From assembly GCF_003865015.1 (NCBI RefSeq), contig NZ_BHVV01000008.1:310001-374000 (forward strand): a stretch of 64,000 nucleotides of DNA, written 5' to 3'. Below, piece by piece: positions 34,245 through 43,429 of this stretch; positions within the stretch are counted from its first letter, which is position 1; the number at the start of each line of letters is the position of its first letter. The stretch comes from Sulfurisoma sediminicola. Lineage in GTDB: Bacteria > Pseudomonadota > Gammaproteobacteria > Burkholderiales > Rhodocyclaceae. The position numbers and the translations under genes were made by a program. The notes beneath the pieces are model-generated. The model ran no database searches. It saw nothing but the letters and a program-made list of their open reading frames with translations, and had not been told where the DNA came from.

Positions 34245-34861
34245 TCCGCAACCCGAAGGACCTCAAGCGCTACACGGCGCAGGAGCGGGCGAACCACTGG
34301 GTGGTGGGCATCAGCTTCATCCTGCTCGCCATCTCCGGACTCGCCTTCTTCCATCCGGCATTCTGGCCGATGACGCAGCTGTTCGGCGGCGGCGTCTGGG
34401 CGCGCATCCTGCACCCCTTCCTCGGGGTGCTGATGGCGTTGTCGTTCCTGTCCATCTTCTTCCGCTTCAGGTCGTTGAACGTGATGACGCCGACGGACAG
34501 GGAATGGCTGTCGCGAGCGAAGGAAATGGTCGATGGCAATGACCACGACATGCCGGAACAGGGCAAGTACAACGGCGGCCAGAAGATGATGTTCTGGGCG
34601 CTCGCCCTGTGCATGCTGCTGCTCATGGTGTCGGGCGTCCTGCTGTGGCGCGCCTACTTCGGCTTCCCGGTCGAACTGGTGCGCTTCGGCGCCGTGATCC
34701 ACGCCGCCACCGCCGCCGTGATGATCGCGCTGATCATGGTGCATATCTACGCCGCGATCTGGGTGAAGGGCACCGTCCGCGCCATGTGGTACGGTACGGT
34801 CACGCGCGCCTGGGCCAAGCAGCACCATCGCGCCTGGTATCGCCAGGTCACGGGCAAGTAG
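34241..34861 (+). CDS. fdnI: formate dehydrogenase cytochrome b556 gamma subunit
   Basis: 206-aa membrane protein with four hydrophobic helices and conserved histidines for two b haems ([12 protein letters not shown] near the start, [26 protein letters not shown] near the end). It passes electrons from the beta subunit to quinone, making formate a respiratory electron donor. The ATG lies in the overlapping stop of the beta gene. It is followed by a strong terminator, so fdhE is probably transcribed partly apart. Confidence 0.94.
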   Translation: MIRNPKDLKRYTAQERANHWVVGISFILLAISGLAFFHPAFWPMTQLFGGGVWARILHPFLGVLMALSFLSIFFRFRSLNVMTPTDREWLSRAKEMVDGNDHDMPEQGKYNGGQKMMFWALALCMLLLMVSGVLLWRAYFGFPVELVRFGAVIHAATAAVMIALIMVHIYAAIWVKGTVRAMWYGTVTRAWAKQHHRAWYRQVTGK

Positions 34862-34879
34862 CCTTCATCCACATCCGCG

Positions 34880-34920
34880 CGGCCCGCGGGCACTCGAAGC
34901 AGTGTTCGCGGGCCGTTTTT
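34880..34920 (+). terminator. rho-independent terminator after the formate dehydrogenase genes
   Basis: Perfect stem CGGCCCGCG/CGCGGGCCG (34880-34888 with 34907-34915) followed by TTTTT. It lies 19 bases after the gamma-subunit stop and 4 bases before the fdhE start. Confidence 0.85.
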
Positions 34921-34924
34921 CGAC

Positions 34925-35866
34925 ATGACGCCAAGCATCCAAACGACACCCACGATTCAGATCAAGTCCGCAGCCGAGCCGCCTGCGGTCATCGCCCCCG
35001 ACGCCGGCAGCGTCTTCGCCACCCGCGCCCGGCGCTTCGAACAACTCGCCGACGGCCATGTTCTGGCCGACTGGCTGAAATTCCTGGCGACGCTTACCCG
35101 CGCCCAGCATGCCGCGCTGCAGTCGCTGCCGGCCCTGCCGCTGCCCGATGCGGCGGCACTGGCGCGCGCCCGCGAGCACCGCATGCCGCCCCTGCCCGCC
35201 CAGTCGTGGCCGCGCGATGCCGCCTGGCACGCCGTGCTGCGCCAGCTGGTGGAGACCGTCACTCCGGCCGCGCCGGAATCCGCCCGCGGCGACCTCGCCC
35301 GCCTCGCGGCCCTGCCACCCGCCGACCTCGAGGCGCCGGCCGAACGCGTGCTGCATACCGAGCTCTACGGCGCGGACGCCGCGCTGCTGCCCTACGTCGG
35401 CGCGGCGCTGCAGGTGCTATGGACCGGCGCCGCCGCACAGCTCGGCGCCTCGCGCGGCATCGCCGCGCTCGACGTGCCCGGCGTCTGCCCCTGCTGCGGC
35501 TTCCTGCCGGTCGCCTCGGTCGTGCGCAACGCCGGCGCCGGCGAAAACACGGTGGCCAACCTGCGCTATCTGCACTGCGCGCTGTGCAACACCGAGTGGA
35601 ACCTGGTGCGCGTCAAGTGTGCGGCCTGCGATGCCACCGAAGGCATCGCCTACCGCGAACTCGCGGGCGACGCGGTGAAGCGGCCGGGAGCCGTGCGCGC
35701 CGAGACCTGCGATTCCTGCAAGAGTTACCTGAAGGTCGTCTATCAGGAGAAGGGCGGCGTCGATCCGGTCGCCGACGACCTCGCCACGCTGGCGCTGGAC
35801 ATCCTGGTCGACGAAGCGGGCTACGCCCGCGCCGGCCCCAACCTGCTGCTGGTGCCGGGCGGCTAG
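34925..35866 (+). CDS. fdhE: formate dehydrogenase accessory protein FdhE
   Basis: 313-aa cytosolic protein needed to produce active Tat-exported formate dehydrogenase. The C-terminal half carries paired rubredoxin-like metal motifs: [25 protein letters not shown] and CDSCKSY, the usual FdhE set. The N-terminal half is Ala/Pro-rich and variable. FdhE is thought to bind the formate dehydrogenase catalytic subunit before export. FdhD, the usual sulfur-transfer partner, is not in this window. Confidence 0.93.
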   Translation: MTPSIQTTPTIQIKSAAEPPAVIAPDAGSVFATRARRFEQLADGHVLADWLKFLATLTRAQHAALQSLPALPLPDAAALARAREHRMPPLPAQSWPRDAAWHAVLRQLVETVTPAAPESARGDLARLAALPPADLEAPAERVLHTELYGADAALLPYVGAALQVLWTGAAAQLGASRGIAALDVPGVCPCCGFLPVASVVRNAGAGENTVANLRYLHCALCNTEWNLVRVKCAACDATEGIAYRELAGDAVKRPGAVRAETCDSCKSYLKVVYQEKGGVDPVADDLATLALDILVDEAGYARAGPNLLLVPGG

Positions 35867-35931
35867 CAGCCTGTCGTACCGGGTGCCTATACCGTACCGG
35901 TCAGGCCGGGCTTTTCGACAGAGGGGACCAG

Positions 35932-36405
35932 ATGCTTGAACTCAAGATCAACGGCACCATCCGCCGGGTCGATGTCGAGCCCGAGATGCCGCTGCTGTGG
36001 GTGCTGCGCGACCACCTCGGCCTGCTCGGAACCAAGTATGGCTGCGGCATCAACGTCTGCGGCGCCTGCACGGTGCATATCGACGGCCAGGCGGTACGCG
36101 CCTGTTCCCTGCCCGCATCCAAGGCCGTCGGCAAGGCCATCGTCACCATCGAGGGGCTGTCGCCAAAGGGTGCGGCGGGCCTGCATCGCATCCAGCAGGC
36201 CTGGATCGACCACCAGGTGCCCCAGTGCGGCTACTGCCAGACCGGCATGATCATGTCGGCCGCCGCGCTGCTGGCGAAGAATCCCTCACCTTCCGATGCC
36301 GATATCGACGCGACCATGACCAACCTTTGCCGCTGCGGTACCTACGCCCGGGTGCGCGAGGCGATCCATGCCCTCGCCGGCCGGCCCGCCGCGAAGAAGG
36401 CGTGA
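35932..36405 (+). CDS. 2Fe-2S small subunit of a xanthine-oxidase-family hydroxylase (IorA-like)
   Basis: 157 aa with two [2Fe-2S] domains: a plant-ferredoxin type ([15 protein letters not shown] near residues 40-55) and an all-helical type ([10 protein letters not shown] near 100 and [13 protein letters not shown] near 137). This is the electron-transfer subunit of two-component molybdenum hydroxylases such as isoquinoline 1-oxidoreductase and some aldehyde dehydrogenases. It has no signal of its own and would be exported as a passenger with the large subunit, whose gene follows after 10 bases. Confidence 0.9.
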   Translation: MLELKINGTIRRVDVEPEMPLLWVLRDHLGLLGTKYGCGINVCGACTVHIDGQAVRACSLPASKAVGKAIVTIEGLSPKGAAGLHRIQQAWIDHQVPQCGYCQTGMIMSAAALLAKNPSPSDADIDATMTNLCRCGTYARVREAIHALAGRPAAKKA

Positions 36406-36415
36406 GGAGAGCGCC

Positions 36416-38575
36416 ATGACTGCCGCCCTCTCCCGCCGCGAATTCCTCAAGGCCTCCGCCGCGATCGGCGGCGGCTTCGCCCTCGAGTTCAGTTTCCCCG
36501 CCGCAAGCAATGCCGCGGCGACGCCGGGCAAGGCCGTGCCCGAGGTCAACGCCTGGATCGTGATCCACCCGGACGACCGGGTCGTCATCCGCATCGCCCG
36601 TTCCGAGATGGGACAGGGCACGCAGACCGCGCTCGCCCAGCTCGTCGCCGAGGAACTCGACTGCGACTGGGCCAGGGTCAGCACCGAGTTCGCCTCGCCC
36701 AACGAGCATATCCGGCGCAACCGCATCTGGGGTTCGATGTCGACCGGCGGCAGCATGGGCGTGCGCTCGTCGCAGGACTACGTACGCAAGGCGGGCGCCA
36801 GTGCCCGCGACATGCTGACGCGGGCGGCGGCCGCGCGCTGGCAGGTTCCCGCCACGGAATGCGCGGCCGCTGCTGGCGTGATCACCCACCGCCCGAGCGG
36901 CCGCACGCTGCGCTACGGCGAGGTGGCCGCCGACGCCGCCAGGCTGTCGCCGCCAGCCGAGGTGGTGCTGCGCGACCCGAAGGACTGGAAGATCGCCGGC
37001 AAGTCGATTCGGCGCCTCGACATCCCCGACAAGGTCCTGGGCCGGCCCGTCTTCGGCGTCGACGTCACGCTGCCCGGCATGCTGCATGCATCGATCGCGC
37101 AATGCCCGGTGTTCGGCGGCAAGGTCGCGCGCGTCGATGCGCGCGTGGCCGAAAAAATGCGCGGGGTGAAAAAAATCGTACGCGAGAACGATTTCGTCGC
37201 GGTCGTCGCCGACAGCTGGTGGCGGGCCGACGAGGCGCTCGGCAAGCTCGGCATCGAGTGGGACGTCGGCGACCACGGCAGGGCGAGCAACGAGACGATA
37301 GACGCCATGCTGCGCGACGGTCTCGCCGCCCCCGACCTGCCGCAGGCGAAGAAGTCCGGCGATGCGCACGCGGCCCTGGCCACGGCGGCGAAGGTGATCG
37401 AGGCAGAGTACCGGTCGCCCTACCTCAACCATGCCACGCTGGAGCCGATGACCTGCACCGCCTGGTTCAAGCCGGACGGCACCCTCGAAGTGTGGACATC
37501 GACGCAGAACGGCGAGGCCTCGATGGCGGCCGCGGCCGAGGCCTCCGGCCTGCCGCTGGAGAAGATCGAGGTGCACAAGATGATGCTCGGCGGGGGCTTC
37601 GGTCGCCGCGGCGGACCGCAGGACTTCGTCATCCAGGGCGTGAAGATCGCCCGGGCGATGGCAGGCACGCCGGTGAAGCTGATGTGGTCGCGCGAGGAGG
37701 ACATGCAGCACGGCTTCTACCGGCCCGCCAGCATCGTGCGCATGAAGGCGGGCCTCGACGCCCGCGGCAACATCGTCGCCATGCACACGAAGATCGCCTG
37801 CCCTTCGATCCTCAAGGTCCTGATGCCGCAGGCCCTCGGCAAGGACGGCATCGACTTCACGGCGGTGCGCACCTTCAGCGACATGCCCTACGCCGTGCCG
37901 AACCAGCAGGTCGACTACGCCCAGCGCAACGGCCACGTGCCCGTCGGCTTCTGGCGCGCGCCCGGACAGCAGAACGGCTTCTACCGCGAGTGCTTCATCG
38001 ACGAACTGGCGTCCGCTGCGGGCAGGGACCCGGTCGAGTATCGCCTCGCCATGATGAGCCCGGGCGACAAGAACCGCCGCGTGCTCGAGGCCGTCGCGAA
38101 GGCCGCAGGCTGGGGCGCCACCCTGCCCGCAGGCGCGTTCCGCGGCGTTGCCGTGGTCGAAGGCTTCGGCAGCTTCGCCGCCACGGTGGCGGAACTCACG
38201 ATCGACGCGGCGGGCGAGGTCAAGGTGCTGCGCATCGTCGTCGCCATCGATTCCGGGCACGTGGTGAACCCCGACAACTGCCGCGCGCAGGCGGAGAGCA
38301 ACGTCATCTACGGACTCGGACCGATTCTCTACCAGGATAACAATGTCAGGAACGGACGCATCGTCGAGACGAACTTCAAGAACTTCCGCCTGCCGCAGAT
38401 CGCGGAAATGCCGAAGGTGGAAACCGTTCTGGTCCCGAGCGGCGGCTTCTGGGGCGGGCACGGCGAGCCGGCGATCCTGCCGCTGGCGCCGGCCGTCTGC
38501 AACGCCGTCTTCGCCGCCACCGGCAAGCGCATCCGTTCCCTGCCGCTGAAGCATCACGATCTGCGCAAGGCATGA
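36416..38575 (+). CDS. molybdopterin large subunit, isoquinoline 1-oxidoreductase/aldehyde dehydrogenase type
   Basis: 719-aa catalytic subunit. The N-terminus has a Tat signal (LSRREFLKASAAIGGGFALE). Cofactor-binding motifs of the IorB/xanthine oxidase family are visible: SEMGQGTQTALAQLVAEEL near residue 60, MLGGGFGRRGG near 385 and FWRAPGQQNGF near 520. No separate FAD or cytochrome c subunit is adjacent, so the natural electron acceptor is unknown. The gene pair sits between fdhE and selA on the same strand. It probably oxidises an aldehyde or N-heterocycle in the periplasm; the substrate cannot be told. Confidence 0.88.
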   Translation: MTAALSRREFLKASAAIGGGFALEFSFPAASNAAATPGKAVPEVNAWIVIHPDDRVVIRIARSEMGQGTQTALAQLVAEELDCDWARVSTEFASPNEHIRRNRIWGSMSTGGSMGVRSSQDYVRKAGASARDMLTRAAAARWQVPATECAAAAGVITHRPSGRTLRYGEVAADAARLSPPAEVVLRDPKDWKIAGKSIRRLDIPDKVLGRPVFGVDVTLPGMLHASIAQCPVFGGKVARVDARVAEKMRGVKKIVRENDFVAVVADSWWRADEALGKLGIEWDVGDHGRASNETIDAMLRDGLAAPDLPQAKKSGDAHAALATAAKVIEAEYRSPYLNHATLEPMTCTAWFKPDGTLEVWTSTQNGEASMAAAAEASGLPLEKIEVHKMMLGGGFGRRGGPQDFVIQGVKIARAMAGTPVKLMWSREEDMQHGFYRPASIVRMKAGLDARGNIVAMHTKIACPSILKVLMPQALGKDGIDFTAVRTFSDMPYAVPNQQVDYAQRNGHVPVGFWRAPGQQNGFYRECFIDELASAAGRDPVEYRLAMMSPGDKNRRVLEAVAKAAGWGATLPAGAFRGVAVVEGFGSFAATVAELTIDAAGEVKVLRIVVAIDSGHVVNPDNCRAQAESNVIYGLGPILYQDNNVRNGRIVETNFKNFRLPQIAEMPKVETVLVPSGGFWGGHGEPAILPLAPAVCNAVFAATGKRIRSLPLKHHDLRKA

Positions 38576-38635
38576 CGCCCCGCTGGCCACGATAGAATCA
38601 ACCCATCTTCGTTTCTGCCCGGTACGGGTGAAACC

Positions 38636-40042
38636 ATGAGCGAACTGCACCGCCTGCCATCCGTCGATCGCCTGCTTGCCCACCCCGCGATCGCCTCACT
38701 GATCGAATCCCACGGCCGCAGCCTCGTCACCACGGAAGTGCGGGCGATGCTGGCGGCGACGCGCGAAGCGGTGAAAGGCGGCGCGCCGCTTCCCGGCGAA
38801 GACCGGCTCGTCGAAAAAGTCGGCGCCGGCGTGACGGCGAAGGCGACGCCGAAGCTGCGGCCAGTGTTCAATCTCACCGGCACCGTGCTGCACACCAACC
38901 TCGGCCGCGCACCGCTGCCCGAAGAGGCCGTGCAGGCGCTGGTCGCGGCGGCCCGCTCGCCTTGCGCCCTCGAATACGACCTCGATTCCGGCGGGCGCGG
39001 CGACCGCGACGACGTGGTCGCCGAACTGCTCCGCGAACTGACGGGCGCCGAAGCCGCGACGGTGGTGAACAACAATGCCGCCGCCGTGTTCCTGCTGCTC
39101 AACACCCTGGCGCAGAGAAAGCGCGTGGTCGTCTCGCGCGGCGAACTGGTGGAAATCGGCGGCGCCTTCCGCATTCCGGACGTGATGAGCCGTGCCGGGG
39201 CGAAGCTGGTCGAGGTCGGCACCACCAACCGCACCCACCTCAAGGACTTCGCCGCCGCCGTCGAGGAAGCGCCGACGCGTACGGCAATGCTGATGAAGGT
39301 GCACACCAGCAACTACGCGATCCAGGGCTTCACCCACGCCGTGCCGGAAAGCGAGCTGGCCGCACTCGCGCACCGCCACGGCCTGCCCTTCGTGGTCGAT
39401 CTCGGCTCCGGCACGCTGACCGACCTTGCGCAATGGGGCCTGCCCCACGAACCGACGCCGCGCGAAGCCATCGCCGCCGGCGCCGACCTGGTGACCTTCT
39501 CCGGCGACAAGCTGCTCGGCGGCCCGCAGGCCGGGCTGCTGGTCGGCAGCAAGGAGCTGATCGCGAAGATCAAGAGGAATCCACTCAAGCGCGCCCTGCG
39601 CGTCGGCAAGCTCACGCTGGCCGCGCTCGAGGCCGTGCTGCGGCTTTACCGCGACCCCGACCGCCTGCACCTGCGGCTGACCGCGCTGCGCCAACTCACG
39701 CGGCCCGAGGCCGACATCCGCGCCGCCGCCGTACGCCTGCTGCCAGTGCTGAAAACGGCGCTGGCCGGATTGCCGGTCGCCGTCGAAATCGTGGCGCTGA
39801 AATCGCAGATCGGCTCGGGTTCGCTGCCCGTGGACCGCCTGCCCTCGGCCGGTTTCGCCGTGCGGCCCCAGGGCAGGCGCAGCGGCGTGCTCAATCGCAT
39901 CGAGGAAGGCCTGCGCGGTCTCGCCCGGCCCGCGATCGGCCGCATCGAGGACGGCGCGCTGCTGCTCGACCTGCGCTGCCTCCAGCCGCAGGAAGAAGGC
40001 GAGTTCGCCGCGGCGCTGGCAGGACTGGAGCGCAACCCATGA
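38636..40042 (+). CDS. selA: L-seryl-tRNA(Sec) selenium transferase
   Basis: 468-aa pyridoxal-phosphate enzyme that converts seryl-tRNA(Sec) to selenocysteyl-tRNA(Sec) with selenophosphate. The PLP lysine is Lys292 in [14 protein letters not shown] (E. coli Lys295). Length and the N-terminal tRNA-binding helices ([21 protein letters not shown]) fit the family. TAGAAT 38 bases upstream is a possible -10 box. The stop overlaps an ATG (ATGA) that belongs to a 5-codon mini-frame before selB. Confidence 0.96.
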   Translation: MSELHRLPSVDRLLAHPAIASLIESHGRSLVTTEVRAMLAATREAVKGGAPLPGEDRLVEKVGAGVTAKATPKLRPVFNLTGTVLHTNLGRAPLPEEAVQALVAAARSPCALEYDLDSGGRGDRDDVVAELLRELTGAEAATVVNNNAAAVFLLLNTLAQRKRVVVSRGELVEIGGAFRIPDVMSRAGAKLVEVGTTNRTHLKDFAAAVEEAPTRTAMLMKVHTSNYAIQGFTHAVPESELAALAHRHGLPFVVDLGSGTLTDLAQWGLPHEPTPREAIAAGADLVTFSGDKLLGGPQAGLLVGSKELIAKIKRNPLKRALRVGKLTLAALEAVLRLYRDPDRLHLRLTALRQLTRPEADIRAAAVRLLPVLKTALAGLPVAVEIVALKSQIGSGSLPVDRLPSAGFAVRPQGRRSGVLNRIEEGLRGLARPAIGRIEDGALLLDLRCLQPQEEGEFAAALAGLERNP

Positions 40043-40056
40043 TCGTCGGCAAATGA
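40039..40056 (+). other. duplicated selB start region / 5-codon mini-frame
   Basis: ATGATCGTCGGCAA (40039-40052) is repeated as ATGATCGTCGGCAC from 40053. The first copy starts inside the selA stop (ATGA) and encodes MIVGK followed by TGA, which itself overlaps the true selB ATG (ATGA). The layout looks like a 14-bp tandem duplication of an ancestral selA-selB overlap. Whether the mini-frame is translated is unknown. Confidence 0.6.
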
Positions 40057-41969
40057 TCGTCGGCACGGCGGGCCACATCGACCACGGCAAGACCACGCTG
40101 GTGAAGGCGCTCACCGGCGTGGATGCCGACCGCCTGCCCGAGGAGAAGGCGCGCGGCATCACGCTCGACCTCGGCTACGCCTACGCGCCGCTGGCCGACG
40201 GTTCGGTGCTCGGCTTCATCGACGTGCCCGGCCACGAGAAGCTGATCCACAACATGCTGGCCGGTGCCACCGGCATCGACTTCGTGCTGCTGGTGATCGC
40301 GGCCGACGACGGGCCGATGCCGCAGACCCGCGAGCACCTGGAACTGATCGACCTGCTCGGCCTCGCCCACGGCGCGGTGGCGCTGACCAAATGCGATGCC
40401 GTCGATACCGCGCGACTCGCCGCGGCGCGCGGCGAAATCGAGGCGCTGCTGGACGGCACGGCGCTGGCGGGCAGCCCGATCTTCGTGCTGTCCGGCCGCA
40501 ACGGCGAAGGCGTGCCCGCGCTGCGCGCGCACCTCGAAGCGGCCGCCGCGACCCATCATGCGCGCGCCGCCGAGGGGCGCTTCCGCCTCGCCATCGACCG
40601 CTGCTTCAGTCTTGCCGGCGTCGGCACGGTCGTCACCGGCACGGCATTCTCGGGAAAAGTCGGCGTCGGCGACACGGTGACGATTTCGCCCCCCGGGCTC
40701 AAGGCGCGCGTGCGCAGCCTGCACGTGCAGGACCGGCCCGCGCAAGCCGGGCGGGCGGGCGAGCGCTGCGCGCTGGCGCTGGCCGGCGACTTCGAGAAGA
40801 AGGACATCGAGCGCGGCATGTGGGTCGTCGAACCGGCGGCCGCCCGGCCCCTGACGCGCTTTCACGCCGAGTTGCGCGTTCCCGCCGGCCAGCCCGCGCT
40901 GAAGCACTGGACGGCGGTGCATCTGCATCTGGGCGCGGCCGACATCCTCGGCCGCGTGGCGCTGCTCGAAGGCGACGAACTCGCGCCGGGCGGGAACGCC
41001 CTCGCCGAGATCATCCTCGAACGCGAGACACTGGCGGTACACGGCGACCGCTTCGTCCTGCGCGATGCCGGCGCGCAGCGCACGGTCGCCGGGGGACGCG
41101 CACTCGACGTCTTTCCGCCATCGCGGCACAAGCGCAAGCCCGAGCGGCTGGCGCTGCTCGCCGCCATGCGCGACGACGATCCGGCGGCCACGCTGGCCCT
41201 GCTCGCCGCGCAGTCGCCCGCCGGCGTCGACCTTGCGCGCTTCGCCGGCAACTGGAATCTGGCCGACGCTGCGGCCGAGGCGCTCTGGCGCGGCGCGGGC
41301 CTGCGCGTGGTCGCCGACGGCAGCGGCCGCGCCGGCTTCGATGCGGCGGCCTGGCAGACGCTGCGCGGGCGGCTGCTCGACGCCCTCGCCCGCGACCATG
41401 AACGGACACCCGACATGGTCGGCGTCGAGCGCGAACGACTGCGGCGCATGACGCTGGCGCCGCTGCCGCGCCCGGCCTTCGACGCGCTGGTGGCGGAACT
41501 GCTGCGCGAGGACGCCATCCGCGGCAGCGGCGCCTGGCTGCACCTGCCGTCGCATCAGGCCAGCGTCTCGCCCGCCGACCGCGACCTGTTCGCCGTGCTC
41601 AAGCCGCTGCTCGATGCCGCGCCCTGCGGCCCGCCGCGCGTGCGCGACGTGGCGAAGGCCTCCGGCACCGCCGAGGACACCGTGCGCCAGCTGTTCCGCC
41701 GCGTGGCGCGCGCCGGCGAGCTCTACCCCGTGGCGCACGACCACTACTTCACGGCCGAGGCCGTGGCCGAGCTCGCGGCCATCGTCGCCCGGCTTTGCGC
41801 CGAGCACGGCAGCGCGCGCGCCGCCGACCTGCGCGACGCCATCGGCGGCGGCCGCAAGGTGGCGATCCACATCCTCGAGTTCTTCGACCGCATCGGCTAC
41901 ACTCGCCGCGTCCGCGACGAGCATGCCCTGAGACAGGCCGGCGCGGCACCGGAGTGGCAAACCCGATGA
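40053..41969 (+). CDS. selB: selenocysteine-specific elongation factor SelB
   Basis: 638-aa GTPase that delivers Sec-tRNA to UGA when bound to a SECIS hairpin. G motifs: GHIDHGKTT (residues 7-15), DVPGHEK (about 55-61), TKCD (about 112-115). Domains II and III follow, then four winged-helix repeats at the C-terminus (from about residue 375), the last of which binds the SECIS loop. Length is near E. coli SelB (614 aa). The stop is 8 bases before tRNA-Sec. Confidence 0.96.
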   Translation: MIVGTAGHIDHGKTTLVKALTGVDADRLPEEKARGITLDLGYAYAPLADGSVLGFIDVPGHEKLIHNMLAGATGIDFVLLVIAADDGPMPQTREHLELIDLLGLAHGAVALTKCDAVDTARLAAARGEIEALLDGTALAGSPIFVLSGRNGEGVPALRAHLEAAAATHHARAAEGRFRLAIDRCFSLAGVGTVVTGTAFSGKVGVGDTVTISPPGLKARVRSLHVQDRPAQAGRAGERCALALAGDFEKKDIERGMWVVEPAAARPLTRFHAELRVPAGQPALKHWTAVHLHLGAADILGRVALLEGDELAPGGNALAEIILERETLAVHGDRFVLRDAGAQRTVAGGRALDVFPPSRHKRKPERLALLAAMRDDDPAATLALLAAQSPAGVDLARFAGNWNLADAAAEALWRGAGLRVVADGSGRAGFDAAAWQTLRGRLLDALARDHERTPDMVGVERERLRRMTLAPLPRPAFDALVAELLREDAIRGSGAWLHLPSHQASVSPADRDLFAVLKPLLDAAPCGPPRVRDVAKASGTAEDTVRQLFRRVARAGELYPVAHDHYFTAEAVAELAAIVARLCAEHGSARAADLRDAIGGGRKVAIHILEFFDRIGYTRRVRDEHALRQAGAAPEWQTR

Positions 41970-41977
41970 AGAACAAC

Positions 41978-42073
41978 GGAAGAGAACGTTCCCCGGTGGG
42001 ACGGCCGGTCTTCAAAACCGGCAGGGGCCGCCATGCGGTCCCGGGTGGGTTCGACTCCCTCTCTCTTCCGCCA
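41978..42073 (+). tRNA. selC: tRNA-Sec (TCA anticodon)
   Basis: 96 bases with encoded CCA. The hallmarks are an 8-bp acceptor stem (GGAAGAGA/TCTCTTCC), a 6-bp anticodon stem GCCGGT/ACCGGC around CTTCAAA with anticodon TCA, a long variable arm, and the GGTCCCGGG segment shared with E. coli selC. The T-stem as drawn has one U-U mismatch (GTGGG/CCCTC). It directly follows selB, so processing from a selA-selB-selC transcript is likely. Confidence 0.95.
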
Positions 42074-42096
42074 ATCACCCCTGAAGGAGAGAGACC

Positions 42097-42615
42097 ATGA
42101 AAACCACAACGATGCTTTCCGCCGCCACCGCGGCCCTGCTTCTGAACGCCTGCGCCGGCACGACAGGTGGCGGCCCGGCCGCCCAGGCCACGCTCGAGCC
42201 GAGATCCGGCAGCCAGGTCGCCGGCAGCGTGACCTTCGTCGCCCACGACGACAAGCTGCGCGTCGAGGCCCGCGTCAGCGGCCTGACGCCGGGTGATCAC
42301 GGCTTCCACATCCATGAATCCGGCGACTGCAGCGCGCCCGACGCCAGCAGCGCGAAGGGCCATTTCAACCCGGCAGGCAAGGCGCACGGCCATCAAGGCA
42401 GCGAGCACCACGCCGGCGACATGCCCAATCTCGTCGCCGACGCTTCCGGCAACGCCAATCTCGTCGCCGAGCTGAGCCAGCTGTCGCTGGCGGAAGGTTC
42501 CAGCGGCATCCTCGGGCGCAGCGTCGTGATCCACGCCGATCCCGACGATTACCGCTCGCAGCCGGCGGGCAATTCCGGCAAGCGCGTCGCCTGCGGCACC
42601 ATCCGGCTGCGCTGA
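42097..42615 (+). CDS. sodC: Cu/Zn superoxide dismutase, lipoprotein
   Basis: 172-aa periplasmic enzyme that converts superoxide to peroxide and oxygen. It has a lipoprotein-type signal (LLLNACAG, Cys19). Metal ligands include HGFHIHESGDC (Cu histidines and the disulfide Cys) and the zinc loop KGHFNPAGKAHGHQGSEHHAGDMPN. The second disulfide Cys is in VACGTIRLR at the end. A ribosome site GGAGAG precedes the ATG. It is the first gene of a four-gene overlapping set that ends with tag. Confidence 0.94.
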   Translation: MKTTTMLSAATAALLLNACAGTTGGGPAAQATLEPRSGSQVAGSVTFVAHDDKLRVEARVSGLTPGDHGFHIHESGDCSAPDASSAKGHFNPAGKAHGHQGSEHHAGDMPNLVADASGNANLVAELSQLSLAEGSSGILGRSVVIHADPDDYRSQPAGNSGKRVACGTIRLR

Positions 42616-43046
42616 TGGCGCGTGAGGTCTTCCGTGGCGCCGTTCCCGACGGTCTCCTCTACGACACCCGCCACGACATGTGGGTGCGCGTGGATGGGGA
42701 CGACGTCGTGATCGGCGCCACCAGCCTCGGCATCTTCCATGCCGGGGAGATCATCGCCTTCACCGCCAAGCCGCGCGGCGCCGAAGTCGACAACGGCCGT
42801 GGCCTGGGCACGGTCGAGTGCGCCAAGACCGTGCTGGCGGTGCATGCACCGGTTTCCTTCGTGCTGACGCAAGCCAACGAAGACGCCGAGGAGAAACCGG
42901 CGCTGATCAACCGCGACCCCTACGGCCGCGGCTGGATGGTGCGGGGCCACGCCCGCGACTGGGAACGGGAACGCACCGCGCTGGTCGATGGCGCGACCTA
43001 CCGCCACCACGTGCTGGCGATGGAACCCGACGCGGAGATCACATGA
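42615..43046 (+). CDS. GcvH-like lipoyl-carrier protein
   Basis: 143-aa single-domain protein like glycine-cleavage H protein. The lipoylation site is probably Lys71 in VECAKTVLAVHAPVS (classic GcvH: a Val-Glu-x-x-Lys turn). It has no GcvT, GcvP or lipoate genes beside it, and the C-terminus (ARDWERERTALVDG) is longer than usual. GcvH-like carriers called LbpA serve sulfur oxidation in sHdr-type bacteria, often beside DsrE-type proteins; here a DsrE-like gene overlaps it. The start shares a base with the sodC stop (TGATG). Role unknown. Confidence 0.75.
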   Translation: MAREVFRGAVPDGLLYDTRHDMWVRVDGDDVVIGATSLGIFHAGEIIAFTAKPRGAEVDNGRGLGTVECAKTVLAVHAPVSFVLTQANEDAEEKPALINRDPYGRGWMVRGHARDWERERTALVDGATYRHHVLAMEPDAEIT

Positions 43047-43429
43047 GCACCCACCGCACCCGGCTCGCCATCCTGCTCTGGGCCGCGACGCCCGAGCGGC
43101 CCGAGCTCTGCGCGACGCCCTTCGTGCACGCCACGGCGGCGGCAGCGCTCGACTGCGAGGTCGAGATCCACTTCAGCGGCCGTGCCACCCGCCTGCTCGT
43201 CGCCGGCGAGGCCGAGCGGCTGTTCGCGGCGGCCGGCGGCAGCAAGTCCATCTACGCCTTCATGCGCGAGGCCGCCAACCTCGGCGTGCGCTTCATCGGC
43301 TGCGCCATGGCGCTGCAGGCCAACATCCGTGAGGGCGAAGCCTACATTCCCGAGTATGCCGCCACGGCCAGCGCCACCGACTTCGTCCTGCGCACCCTGG
43401 ATCCCGAATGGGCGACGCTGGTCTTCTGA
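43043..43429 (+). CDS. DsrE-like family protein
   Basis: 128-aa protein with a DsrE/DsrF-type fold by pattern: an N-terminal strand LAILLWAATPERPE, a middle helix and the Cys87 site in VRFIGCAMALQANI. Cys23 and Cys38 are also present. DsrE-family proteins carry persulfide sulfur, and in YedF a DsrE-like half is linked to selenium use. The start overlaps the GcvH-like stop by ATGA and the end overlaps tag by 22 bases, so all are translated from one mRNA. Whether it handles S or Se here is inference. Confidence 0.72.
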   Translation: MSTHRTRLAILLWAATPERPELCATPFVHATAAAALDCEVEIHFSGRATRLLVAGEAERLFAAAGGSKSIYAFMREAANLGVRFIGCAMALQANIREGEAYIPEYAATASATDFVLRTLDPEWATLVF

